A DNA stretch of 42,335 bases from UBA4615 sp044360485 (GTDB lineage Bacteria; Pseudomonadota; Gammaproteobacteria; Burkholderiales; Burkholderiaceae_E): the NCBI GenBank assembly GCA_044360485.1, contig JBIKKG010000005.1:1-42335 (forward strand). The letters are read 5' to 3'. Both the position numbers and the translations under genes were made by a program. Below are positions 1 to 7,171 of the stretch, piece by piece (positions within the stretch are counted from its first letter, which is position 1; the number at the start of each line of letters is the position of its first letter). The notes under the pieces were generated by a model, which made no database searches, was not told the DNA's origin, and was given only the letters and a program-made list of their open reading frames with translations.

Positions 1-927
1 AGGCTTGAGGTCGCAGATCACAGGCACGCGCTTGCGCACACGCTCGAAGTCGTCAATGGTCCATTCGACGCCGGCGCAATGCGCAATGGCCAAGTAGTGC
101 AGCACCGCATTGGTTGAACCGCCGGTGGCCATGATGAGCGTGACGGCATTTTCAATCGACTTGCGCGTCACGATGTCGAGCGGGCGCAGGTTGTTGCGCA
201 CCGCCTGCACCAGCACACGGGCCGATGCCTGGGTGGACTCGAGCTTCTCATGGTCAGGATTCGCCATGGTCGACGAGCCCAGCAGGCTCATGCCCAGCGC
301 TTCGAATGATGAAGACATCGTGTTGGCGGTGTACATGCCGCCGCACGATCCGGTGCCGGGCACCGCATTCTGTTCGATGCCTTCGAAGTCTTCCTGGCTC
401 ATGCGCCCGCGCGAAAACTCACCCACGGCCTCGAAGATCGAGACAACCGTCAGATCCTTGCCTTTCCAGTGCCCGGGTTTGATCGTGCCGCCGTAGACAT
501 AAATCGCCGGCACATTGCAGCGCAGGATGCCCATCATGCCGCCCGGCATGTTCTTGTCACAGCCGCCCAGCACCAGCACGCCGTCCATCCACTGGCCTTG
601 CACCGCGGTCTCGATGCAATCGCCGATCACTTCACGCGAGATCAGCGAATATTTCATGCCCTCGGTGCCCATCGACATGCCGTCAGAAATGGTGGGCGTG
701 CCAAAGGTCTGAGGATTGCCGCCAGCGGCTCGCACGGCTTCCACTGCCGCATCGGCCAGGGGCTGCAGGCCGGAATTACAGGGTGTGATCGTGGAGTGCC
801 CGTTGGCGATGCCGATCATCGGATTGGCGAAGTCGGACTTCTTGTAGCCCATCGCGTAGTACATCGAGCGATTGGGGGCCCGTGCCACGCCTTCGGTGAT
901 GTTGCGGGAGCGTCGGTTCGCGGTCAT
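1..927 (-). CDS. ilvD: Dihydroxy-acid dehydratase, N-terminal 309 residues (partial)
   Basis: IlvD dehydrates 2,3-dihydroxy-3-methylvalerate or 2,3-dihydroxyisovalerate to the 2-keto acid in isoleucine and valine synthesis, using an Fe-S cluster and Mg2+ in the cytosol. The frame is open from the ATG at 927 to the window edge, so about half of a protein of roughly 560 residues is present and the C-terminus lies outside. Visible signatures are CDKNMPGG (Cys123) and GSCGGMYTANTM (Cys195), with Cys50 as the third expected cluster ligand. The start is supported by a GGAGA ribosome site about eight bases upstream. The gene is divergent from lgt and so has its own promoter in the roughly 145-base gap. 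Family identity is very secure; the exact Fe-S type is inferred from the family. Confidence 0.96.
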   Translation of the reverse strand, partial: MTANRRSRNITEGVARAPNRSMYYAMGYKKSDFANPMIGIANGHSTITPCNSGLQPLADAAVEAVRAAGGNPQTFGTPTISDGMSMGTEGMKYSLISREVIGDCIETAVQGQWMDGVLVLGGCDKNMPGGMMGILRCNVPAIYVYGGTIKPGHWKGKDLTVVSIFEAVGEFSRGRMSQEDFEGIEQNAVPGTGSCGGMYTANTMSSSFEALGMSLLGSSTMANPDHEKLESTQASARVLVQAVRNNLRPLDIVTRKSIENAVTLIMATGGSTNAVLHYLAIAHCAGVEWTIDDFERVRKRVPVICDLKP

Positions 928-1072
928 CGCGGTGTCTCCGTGCGAAAGAGGGAGGAGGGAAAGGTGGCGATGGTATGTCGGGTGGGAACGAACGCCAAAT
1001 GGCCCTGGCGAGCCCATGGGACAATGCGTGCTTTCCTTTGATCGATCTGCCCCACGACAGATCGCAGCGAAG

Positions 1073-1861
1073 ATGCTGACTCATCCCGGTTTCGATCCAA
1101 TTGCCGTGCAGTTGGGGCCGCTGGCCATCCGCTGGTACGGTCTGATGTACCTGCTGGCGTTTCTCGCCTTCTACCTGCTTGGCCGATGGCGCATTCGGCA
1201 CAGCCATTACGGTTCACGCACAGGCCTCACGCCGGCCGATGTCGAGGATCTGCTGTTCTTCGGTGTGGTGGGCGTGGTGCTTGGCGGGCGGCTTGGCTAC
1301 GTCCTGTTCTACAAACCCGGCTATTACCTGCAGCACCCGCTGGAAGCCTTGGCAGTCTGGCAGGGCGGTATGTCGTTCCATGGGGGCCTGGTCGGGGTCC
1401 TGGTGGCCTGTGCGCTGTTTGCACGCCGTCACCGCATGCGCTGGCTGGTGCTGATGGACTTCGTGGCGCCCCTCGTGCCTCTGGGCCTGGCGGCAGGCCG
1501 CTTGGGCAATTTCATCAATGGCGAGTTGTGGGGGCGGGCCAGTACCGTGCCCTGGGCCATGGTGTTTCCGCAGTCGGGCACCGATGTGGCGCGCCATCCT
1601 TCACAGCTCTATCAATTCGCTGGCGAGGGCCTGCTGCTGTTCGTTGTGTTGTGGCTCTATTCGAGCCGACCGCGAGCGGTGGGGCGTGTCTCCGGCCTGT
1701 TTCTGGTGGGCTACGGTGTGCTGCGCTTTCTGGCCGAGTTCGCGCGTGAACCCGACGCGTTTCTTGGGCTTCTGACAGCAGGCATGACCATGGGTCAGTT
1801 GCTCTGCATCCCCATGGTGGTTTACGGTGCGTACCTGTTGGGGCGCCGGGCCGCAGACTGA
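1073..1861 (+). CDS. lgt: Prolipoprotein diacylglyceryl transferase Lgt
   Basis: Lgt is an inner-membrane enzyme that transfers diacylglycerol from phosphatidylglycerol to the lipobox cysteine of prolipoproteins, the first step of lipoprotein maturation. The product is 262 residues, normal for the family, with about seven hydrophobic segments. The catalytic HGG motif is at residues 103-105 (FHGGLVG), and the signature RLGNFINGE lies near 143-151 with the conserved Arg, Asn and Glu. I chose the ATG at 1073 because MLTHPGFDPIA is the usual Lgt N-terminus. The frame stays open upstream to about 872, but that part overlaps ilvD and has no family resemblance. The ribosome site is weak. A lipoprotein substrate in this window would be BamE. 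Confidence 0.96.
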   Translation: MLTHPGFDPIAVQLGPLAIRWYGLMYLLAFLAFYLLGRWRIRHSHYGSRTGLTPADVEDLLFFGVVGVVLGGRLGYVLFYKPGYYLQHPLEALAVWQGGMSFHGGLVGVLVACALFARRHRMRWLVLMDFVAPLVPLGLAAGRLGNFINGELWGRASTVPWAMVFPQSGTDVARHPSQLYQFAGEGLLLFVVLWLYSSRPRAVGRVSGLFLVGYGVLRFLAEFAREPDAFLGLLTAGMTMGQLLCIPMVVYGAYLLGRRAAD

Positions 1862-1902
1862 ACTGCGCACGCAGCAGCCCCCATCTCGCGAGGAGACCTC
1901 AA

Positions 1903-2682
1903 TTGAACGGATCTGTCGGCAAGGCCGGCGTGTCTGCGGGCCAGGGCGACCCGCTGTCGTTTGACGGCGCATCGGTGCTGGTGGTCGGCGGCTCAAGTGG
2001 CATTGGCAATGGCATTGCACGGGCGTTTCGCGATCGCGACGCGCAGGTCACGGTATGGGGCACGCGTGCGTCGGCCGCGGATTACGCGGGCGATACCGGC
2101 TCCGACCTTGAGGGTCTGAGCTACGTCCAGGTGGATGTGGCGGACGATGCCGCCGTGTCTCGGGCCGCCGCCGCAATGCCCCGGCTCGATGTGCTCGTCC
2201 TTTCGCAGGGCGTGGTGCTGTACCGCCGCGCGGAATACGAGATGCCCGGTTTTCGCAAGGTGCTCGATGTCAATCTGAACAGCCTGATGGCCTGCTGTGT
2301 GGCGTTTCACCCGCAACTCAAGGCCGCGCGCGGCAGCGTCATCATTCTCAGTTCCACAGCAGCCTTCCATGCCACGCGCGGCAATCCGGGCTATGCCGCA
2401 TCAAAGGCTGGCGCAGTCGGGCTGGTGCGCACACTGGCTGATGCATGGGCAGACGATGGCATTCGTGTGAATGGCATCGCGCCGGGGTTCGTGGCCACCA
2501 AGATGACCGCAGTCACGACAGCCAACCCGGCGCGCCTGGAGGCAGCTTTGCAGCGCATCCCGATGGGACGGCTGGGCACGCCGCAGGACATGGCGGGCGT
2601 AGCGCTCTTTCTGGCCTCGCCGCTGGCAGCCTATGTGATCGGTCATACGGTGCCGGTGGATGGCGGGCTGCTGCTGAATTGA
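1903..2682 (+). CDS. Short-chain dehydrogenase/reductase (SDR family)
   Basis: This is a classical SDR oxidoreductase of 259 residues, expected to be cytosolic and to use NAD(P)H. The Rossmann glycine motif is GGSSGIG at about 29-35. The usual NNAG is replaced by LSQGV near 100-104, and the catalytic Ser-Tyr-Lys is at about Ser150/151, Tyr164 (GYAASKAG) and Lys168. The C-terminus ends with the typical VDGGLLLN. The start is a TTG, chosen because AGGAGA sits at 1891-1896 at proper spacing and no in-frame ATG precedes the Rossmann motif. It is the first gene of a plus-strand run with a Bug receptor and a MatB-like ligase, which suggests a role in metabolism of the same imported acid. The substrate cannot be read from sequence. 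Confidence 0.88.
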   Translation: MNGSVGKAGVSAGQGDPLSFDGASVLVVGGSSGIGNGIARAFRDRDAQVTVWGTRASAADYAGDTGSDLEGLSYVQVDVADDAAVSRAAAAMPRLDVLVLSQGVVLYRRAEYEMPGFRKVLDVNLNSLMACCVAFHPQLKAARGSVIILSSTAAFHATRGNPGYAASKAGAVGLVRTLADAWADDGIRVNGIAPGFVATKMTAVTTANPARLEAALQRIPMGRLGTPQDMAGVALFLASPLAAYVIGHTVPVDGGLLLN

Positions 2683-2723
2683 ATGGTTCACTGAACAGCG
2701 AGATACCCTTGAGGAGCTTTGAC

Positions 2724-3743
2724 ATGATCCCTTCGAATGTTGCGTCGCGCCGATTCATGGGGCGTCTGGTCGTTGGAACGTTGGTCGCGGGCGTGGCGTG
2801 GATGGGCAGCCTAGGCGACGCTCGTGCGCAAACCCAGGCACAGGCCTGGCCGAGTAAGCCCGTGCGGTTGATCGTGCCGTTTCCGCCTGGCGGTGGCACC
2901 GATGCCTTTGCGCGGCCACTGTCCAAAGTGCTGACTGCCTCGTTGGGTCAGCCTGTCCTCATTGACAATCGTGGAGGTGCCGGCGGCACGCTGGGCGCTG
3001 AAGTGGCTGCGAAGGCCACCCCCGATGGCTACACGTTCCTGATCGGCGCCGTGCACCACACCATCGCGGTCAGCATGTATCCGAAGCTGGGCTACGACCT
3101 GTCGAAAGATCTTGTTCCGGTGACCATGCTGTCGCTCGTGCCTAATGTGCTGGTCATCAATCCCCAGAAGCTGCCGATGCGCAGCTATGAGGATTTCTAC
3201 AACTATGTGCGCGCCAACCCGGGCAAATTGAATTTCGCCTCGGCGGGCAATGGCACGGCACACCAGTTGGTGGTCGAGCTCTACAAGACGCAGACTCGGA
3301 CCTTCATGACGCATATCCCCTACCGGGGCGCAGGCCCGGCGCTGCAGGACCTGCTGGCCGGTCAAGTCGATTTCATGTTCGACGGGCTGGGCAGTGCCAT
3401 GCCGCAGATCAAGGCTGGCAAGCTGCTGCCGCTGGCGGTCACCAGCGCCCAGCGCTCGTTTGCACTGCCGGATGTGCCCACCTTTGCCGAGAAGGGCGTG
3501 CCCGGCTATGACGCGCGCACCTGGTATGCCATATGGGCACCGGCCGGGACCCCGCGTGAACTCGTTCTGCGGATGCAGCAGGAGGTGTCCAAGGCGCTTG
3601 CCGGCAAGGAGCTCAAGGACACCTGGAACAGCCTGGGTGCAGAGGCTGGCGGTGGAACGCCTGAAGAGATGCAGAAATTCGTGGATGCCGAGGTGCGCAA
3701 GTGGGCCAAGGTAGTCAAGGATTCCAACGCCAAACTCGATTGA
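2724..3743 (+). CDS. Bug/TctC family periplasmic solute receptor (first copy)
   Basis: This is a periplasmic binding protein of the Bug/TctC family, 339 residues. These proteins usually bind carboxylates and may serve a tripartite TctAB permease encoded elsewhere. The N-terminus has a positively charged start (SRRFMGR), a hydrophobic stretch and a likely signal-peptidase site after GDARAQ. The mature protein opens with the family hallmark WPSKPVRLIVPFPPGGGTD, which forms the ligand-binding loop, and GGAGGTLGAEVAAKATPDGYT follows as expected in two short blocks. The ATG at 2724 has a GAGGAG ribosome site at 2711-2716, and upstream in-frame codons overlap the SDR gene. No TctA or TctB gene is in the window, so this is an orphan receptor, common in Burkholderiales. 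A dicarboxylate ligand is plausible given the MatB-like neighbour. Confidence 0.92.
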   Translation: MIPSNVASRRFMGRLVVGTLVAGVAWMGSLGDARAQTQAQAWPSKPVRLIVPFPPGGGTDAFARPLSKVLTASLGQPVLIDNRGGAGGTLGAEVAAKATPDGYTFLIGAVHHTIAVSMYPKLGYDLSKDLVPVTMLSLVPNVLVINPQKLPMRSYEDFYNYVRANPGKLNFASAGNGTAHQLVVELYKTQTRTFMTHIPYRGAGPALQDLLAGQVDFMFDGLGSAMPQIKAGKLLPLAVTSAQRSFALPDVPTFAEKGVPGYDARTWYAIWAPAGTPRELVLRMQQEVSKALAGKELKDTWNSLGAEAGGGTPEEMQKFVDAEVRKWAKVVKDSNAKLD

Positions 3744-3796
3744 GTCGGCGTATTGCTGTGCCCTTTCGAACCGCTCACTGACGATTCCTCCAGGCC

Positions 3797-5350
3797 ATGA
3801 CTGCCCATCCTTCCGTTGCCCGACGCGCCAGCGTGCCGGTCTCGCAGCACAACCTCTATGCGCTGATTGCAGCGCGCATGCCCACCGACCGCAGTGCTTG
3901 CGCGATCGAGACCCACGACGGCCTGTACTGGAGCTGGGCCGACCTGGACCATGCCAGTGCGCGCATCGCCCATCTGCTGGTTTCGCTCAAGCTGCCGGCC
4001 GGGTCACGCATCGCCGTGCACGTCGACAAGTCGCCCGAGTCGGTCTGCCTGTATCTGGCCACCCTGCGTGCGGGGCATGTGTTCCTGCCGCTCAATGCCG
4101 CCTATCAGCAGTCCGAGATGGATTACTTCATTCAGGATGCCGAGCCGGCGGTGGTGGTGTGCGCACCGGCCAACCTGTCGTGGATCGAACCGATTGCGCG
4201 CGCCCGCGGCACGGCCCATGTGTTCACGCTCTCGGATGTACGCACCGGCTCGCTGCTTGAGGCCGCCGCACGGTTTTCCGATCAGTTCAAGACCGTGGTG
4301 CGTGCCGCAGATGATCTGGCCGCCATCCTGTATACCTCGGGGACGACCGGTCGCAGCAAGGGCGCCATGCTCTCGCATGGCAACCTCGCGAGCAACGCAC
4401 TGACCTTGGATGTGTCCTGGCGCTGGCGTCGCGGTGATGTGCTTCTGCATGCCTTGCCCATCTTCCATGTGCATGGCCTGTTCGTCGCCTTGCATGGAGC
4501 GCTGCTATCGGGCAGCAAGATGATCTGGCTGTCCAAGTTCGATCCGAAAGAGGTGGTGCGCCATCTGCCCCGCGCAAGCGTGTTCATGGGGGTGCCGACC
4601 ATGTACGTGCGCCTGCTCGATGAGCCCTCTTTCGATGCCGCAGCCGTCCGCTCCATGCGGCTGTTCATCTCGGGCTCTGCGCCATTGCTGACCGACACCT
4701 TCAAGCAGTTCGAGGCGCGCACCGGGCAGCGCATTCTCGAGCGCTACGGCATGAGCGAGACCGTGATGCTCACCTCCAATCCTTATGACGGCAACCGCAT
4801 GGCGGGCACCGTGGGATTGCCGCTGCCTGGCGTGTCGGTGCGCGTGGTCAACGATGCCGGGTCTGCCTGTTCCACCAACGAAATCGGTGGAATTGAGGTG
4901 CGGGGCCCCAATGTCTTTTCGGGGTACTGGCGCATGCCTGAAAAGATTCAGGAAGAGTTCACCGCCGACCGCTGGTTCAAGACCGGGGATGTGGGCCGCA
5001 TTGACGTCAACGGCTATGTGACGATCGTGGGGCGCAGCAAGGATCTGATCATCAGTGGCGGCTACAACGTCTACCCGAAGGAAATCGAGTCCTACCTCGA
5101 TGACATGCCGGGTGTGGCGGAGTCAGCGGTCATTGGCGTGCCACACCGTGACTTTGGTGAGGCGGTGACCGCCGTGGTGGTGAGCAGGCCGGGCGCGACC
5201 CTGGATGAGGCGGCGATCATTGCGGCGTTGAAGAGCCAGATTGCGGCCTTCAAGGTACCCAAGCGGGTGTACGTCGTCGATGATCTGCCTCGCAACGCGA
5301 TGGGCAAGGTTCAGAAAAACGCACTGCGCAAGCGCTACGCAGCCACTTGA
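3797..5350 (+). CDS. matB: Malonyl-CoA synthetase-like AMP-forming acyl-CoA ligase
   Basis: This member of the ANL (adenylate-forming) family has 517 residues. It would activate a carboxylic acid with ATP to an acyl-AMP and then to an acyl-CoA. The P-loop YTSGTTGRSKGAML is near residues 178-191, YGMSET is the A5 motif, WFKTGDVG and GRSKDLIISGGYNVYPKEIE are A7/A8, and the C-terminal lysine lies in NAMGKVQKN. The stretch LLHALPIFHVHGLFVALHG is typical of MatB, which makes malonyl- or methylmalonyl-CoA. A Bug receptor and an SDR lie directly upstream on the same strand with 53- and 41-base gaps, consistent with uptake plus activation of a dicarboxylate. No malonyl-CoA decarboxylase (MatA) is visible. 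ANL family membership is certain; malonate specificity is probable only. Confidence 0.85.
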   Translation: MTAHPSVARRASVPVSQHNLYALIAARMPTDRSACAIETHDGLYWSWADLDHASARIAHLLVSLKLPAGSRIAVHVDKSPESVCLYLATLRAGHVFLPLNAAYQQSEMDYFIQDAEPAVVVCAPANLSWIEPIARARGTAHVFTLSDVRTGSLLEAAARFSDQFKTVVRAADDLAAILYTSGTTGRSKGAMLSHGNLASNALTLDVSWRWRRGDVLLHALPIFHVHGLFVALHGALLSGSKMIWLSKFDPKEVVRHLPRASVFMGVPTMYVRLLDEPSFDAAAVRSMRLFISGSAPLLTDTFKQFEARTGQRILERYGMSETVMLTSNPYDGNRMAGTVGLPLPGVSVRVVNDAGSACSTNEIGGIEVRGPNVFSGYWRMPEKIQEEFTADRWFKTGDVGRIDVNGYVTIVGRSKDLIISGGYNVYPKEIESYLDDMPGVAESAVIGVPHRDFGEAVTAVVVSRPGATLDEAAIIAALKSQIAAFKVPKRVYVVDDLPRNAMGKVQKNALRKRYAAT

Positions 5351-5382
5351 ACGAGTGGACTTGAAGGCTGTCGCCGCAGGAA

Positions 5383-6186
5383 TCAGCCCGCGATCGAACG
5401 GGCGAGCATGTACACCGACAGCGCACCGAGCAGCGCAGCAAAGACTTTCTTGAGCGTGGCCGTGGGCAGGGCGTGCGCCACTTTCGCGCCTAATGGCGCG
5501 GTGAACACGCTGGCTGCCGAGATCACGGCCAGGGCTGGCAGGTAGACATAGCCGAGGGTGCCGGCAGGCAAAGAAAGTTGACGGCCGGCCCAGATGTAGC
5601 CGACCGTGCCAGCCAGGGCGATGGGAAAGCCGCAGGCCGCGCTGCTCGCCACAGCGCCTTGCATCGGGACGCTGCGTTTGACGAGAAAGGGAACGGTCAG
5701 GAAGCCCCCTCCTGCGCCAAGCAATGCGGATAGCCCGCCAATGACCGAGCCCATGCCGAACAGGCCTGCCGTCGACGGCAGGGTCCCTTGTGCCTTGGGG
5801 GGCGCTCCCCACAGCATCTTGGCGGCCGAATAGCCGAGGAACAGTCCGAAGAAGGCACCCAGCAGCCGACCGGGCACGGCACCGGCCAACTGGGCCCCAA
5901 GGAGCGATCCCACCAGGATGCCGGGCGCCAACCCGCGCACGGCATCCCAGCGCACTGCGCCGCGCTTATGGTGCGCGCGTACGCTGGAGATCGACGTGAA
6001 CACGATCGTGGTGAGCGAGGTGGCGATAGCGACCTTCACGACCTGCTCGGCTGGAAAACCCACGCGGGTGAGCAGCATCGTCATGAACGGCACCATCAGC
6101 ATGCCGCCACCGATGCCCAGCAAGCCCGCTGCAAACCCGGTGAATCCGCCAAGCACGAGCAGCGCAAGAATGATCAGAGGATCCAT
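5383..6186 (-). CDS. TSUP (TauE/SafE-type) membrane permease
   Basis: This is an integral inner-membrane protein of 267 residues with about eight hydrophobic helices. The two halves carry the TSUP repeats GFAAGLLGIGGGMLMVP (residues about 17-33) and GLSALLGAGGGFLTVPFL. Family members export or import sulfite, sulfoacetate, taurine-related compounds or other small anions. The substrate here is unknown. The gene converges on matB with a 32-base gap and is transcribed away from the 6S RNA gene on the same strand. The ATG at 6186 is the first codon of a normal TSUP N-terminus (MDPLIILALLVLGG). It may share the zapA/6S transcription direction without being co-regulated. Confidence 0.9.
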   Translation of the reverse strand: MDPLIILALLVLGGFTGFAAGLLGIGGGMLMVPFMTMLLTRVGFPAEQVVKVAIATSLTTIVFTSISSVRAHHKRGAVRWDAVRGLAPGILVGSLLGAQLAGAVPGRLLGAFFGLFLGYSAAKMLWGAPPKAQGTLPSTAGLFGMGSVIGGLSALLGAGGGFLTVPFLVKRSVPMQGAVASSAACGFPIALAGTVGYIWAGRQLSLPAGTLGYVYLPALAVISAASVFTAPLGAKVAHALPTATLKKVFAALLGALSVYMLARSIAG

Positions 6187-6316
6187 AGGCGAGGCCAGCG
6201 GCCGCTTGGGCTGCCCGACCGGAGCGCTCCGGGGGCGGATGGCCGTGAAGCAACGTCACGGTCGGTGAAGGGCGGATTCAGTCGCCCGACAGACCGGACA
6301 TTGAACCGAAGAGGGG

Positions 6317-6498
6317 CCCCGCCAGTGCCGCTCGGCCATCATCCTGAACGGTGACGTTCAGGTCGGCCGCGAGTGGCATCACATCAGGTGCATCCGCGCA
6401 ATGGGACGCTCACAACAGTGACGCTCAAGTTAGACCCGCGACCTGGAGGTATCGCATTGGTTCAAGGAATGTATGACCGTGGCGAACACCGCAGGGTT
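6317..6498 (-). ncRNA. ssrS: 6S RNA
   Basis: 6S RNA mimics an open promoter and sequesters sigma-70 RNA polymerase in stationary phase. Support from sequence: the gene lies directly downstream of zapA on the same strand, as in many proteobacteria. Near the 5' end is CCCTGCGGTGTTCGCC, with the TGTTCGC element also present in E. coli and Pseudomonas 6S. The 3' end GGCACTGGCGGGG can pair with it, leaving one bulged G. Just before the 3' end is a perfect hairpin CCTGAACG-TCAC-CGTTCAGG, at the place of the CCUUGAACC hairpin of E. coli 6S. The length of about 182 nt is typical. A good sigma-70 promoter ends six bases upstream of the proposed 5' end. Ends are estimates within a few bases. Confidence 0.86.
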
Positions 6499-6504
6499 GC
6501 CCCG

Positions 6505-6533
6505 ATCTTACCGCTGCATCAGCGACTCACCAA
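6505..6533 (-). promoter_or_regulatory. Sigma-70-type promoter for 6S RNA
   Basis: On the minus strand TTGGTG (6533-6528) and TAAGAT (6510-6505) are separated by exactly 17 bases, and transcription would begin near 6498. It sits between the zapA stop codon and the 6S RNA, so the RNA can be made independently of zapA. Confidence 0.7.
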
Positions 6534-6559
6534 GCTCAGCCGATCGGAGGGGCTGCCAG

Positions 6560-6871
6560 TCAGAAGAGCGATTCCTGGCGCTTGAGTGCGTCGTCGATGG
6601 TCTCGGTCATGCGACGCACGCGTTTGGACACGTCAGTGTCCGGTGCGCCTGGGGTGGACTGGGCCGCCTCGCGCAGGCCGATCAGTTCGTCCGCCAGTTG
6701 CAATGCCGCCATGACGGCGATCCGGTCGGTGCCGCTCACGCGCCCCGCTTCGCGCAAGGCGCGCATGCGCTCATCGACCGCGCGTGCTGCTTCGATCAGA
6801 CGGGGCTTGTCTTGCGCTGACACCGCAAGACGGTAATCGCGGTCCAGGATGCGGACATCGATCTGATCCAT
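6560..6871 (-). CDS. zapA: Cell division protein ZapA
   Basis: ZapA binds FtsZ and bundles its filaments at the mid-cell Z-ring. The product is 103 residues, normal for the family. It has the typical N-terminal MDQIDVRILDRDYRLAV strand region, and a C-terminal helical part with RIAVMAALQLADELIGL that forms the dimer coiled coil. I chose the ATG at 6871, which follows the upstream stop by one base and has GAGG about 12 bases before it. An in-frame ATG at 6889 would overlap the upstream gene and add MRRHTE. The gene forms an operon with the small coiled-coil gene upstream and is followed by 6S RNA. Confidence 0.93.
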   Translation of the reverse strand: MDQIDVRILDRDYRLAVSAQDKPRLIEAARAVDERMRALREAGRVSGTDRIAVMAALQLADELIGLREAAQSTPGAPDTDVSKRVRRMTETIDDALKRQESLF

Positions 6872-6872
6872 T

Positions 6873-7103
6873 TCAGTGTGCCGCCTCATGGTCGTCGATC
6901 CCCAGTGATTCGTCGCCGGGTAGGCGGTCGAGTGCCGATCTCACCTTGGCACGCGCCTGTTCCATGCGTTGTTCGAGTGCATGGTGGCGGGCCTGCGCCT
7001 GGGCCAGTTGGCCACGCAGGGCGCGATTGCTGTCGGCTAGCTGCTGCATGCCTTCGATCAGGCGATCGATGCGCAGTGCCAGCGCCTGCAGGTCTTCATC
7101 CAT
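6873..7103 (-). CDS. Small coiled-coil protein upstream of zapA (ZapB-like or TIGR02449-type)
   Basis: This short protein of 76 residues is predicted to be almost wholly helical: MDEDLQALALRIDRLIEGMQ, then a long run with heptad spacing through about residue 60, and an acidic tail ending in DDHEAAH. Small coiled-coil genes of this kind commonly precede zapA in beta- and gammaproteobacteria and are often called ZapB-like, which would fit a division role. I have not established homology. The ATG at 7103 was chosen because the conserved coiled coil begins there; the open frame extends to 7307 but that part overlaps the divergent dsbD-like gene. The stop lies one base before the zapA start, so the two are very likely translationally coupled. 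Confidence 0.75.
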   Translation of the reverse strand: MDEDLQALALRIDRLIEGMQQLADSNRALRGQLAQAQARHHALEQRMEQARAKVRSALDRLPGDESLGIDDHEAAH

Positions 7104-7171
7104 CCGACTGATGGTAGGGATTCGTTGTTCAGGGGTCAAGCTGCCTCGACCCGATCGGGTAGCATCGATCC

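Noticed and set aside
872..1072. Upstream extension of the lgt frame
   Set aside because: The extra residues overlap ilvD and do not resemble an Lgt N-terminus, which starts cleanly at 1073.
2445..2723. Upstream extension of the first Bug receptor frame
   Set aside because: The extension runs inside the SDR gene and lacks a signal peptide; ATG 2724 has a good ribosome site and a signal peptide.
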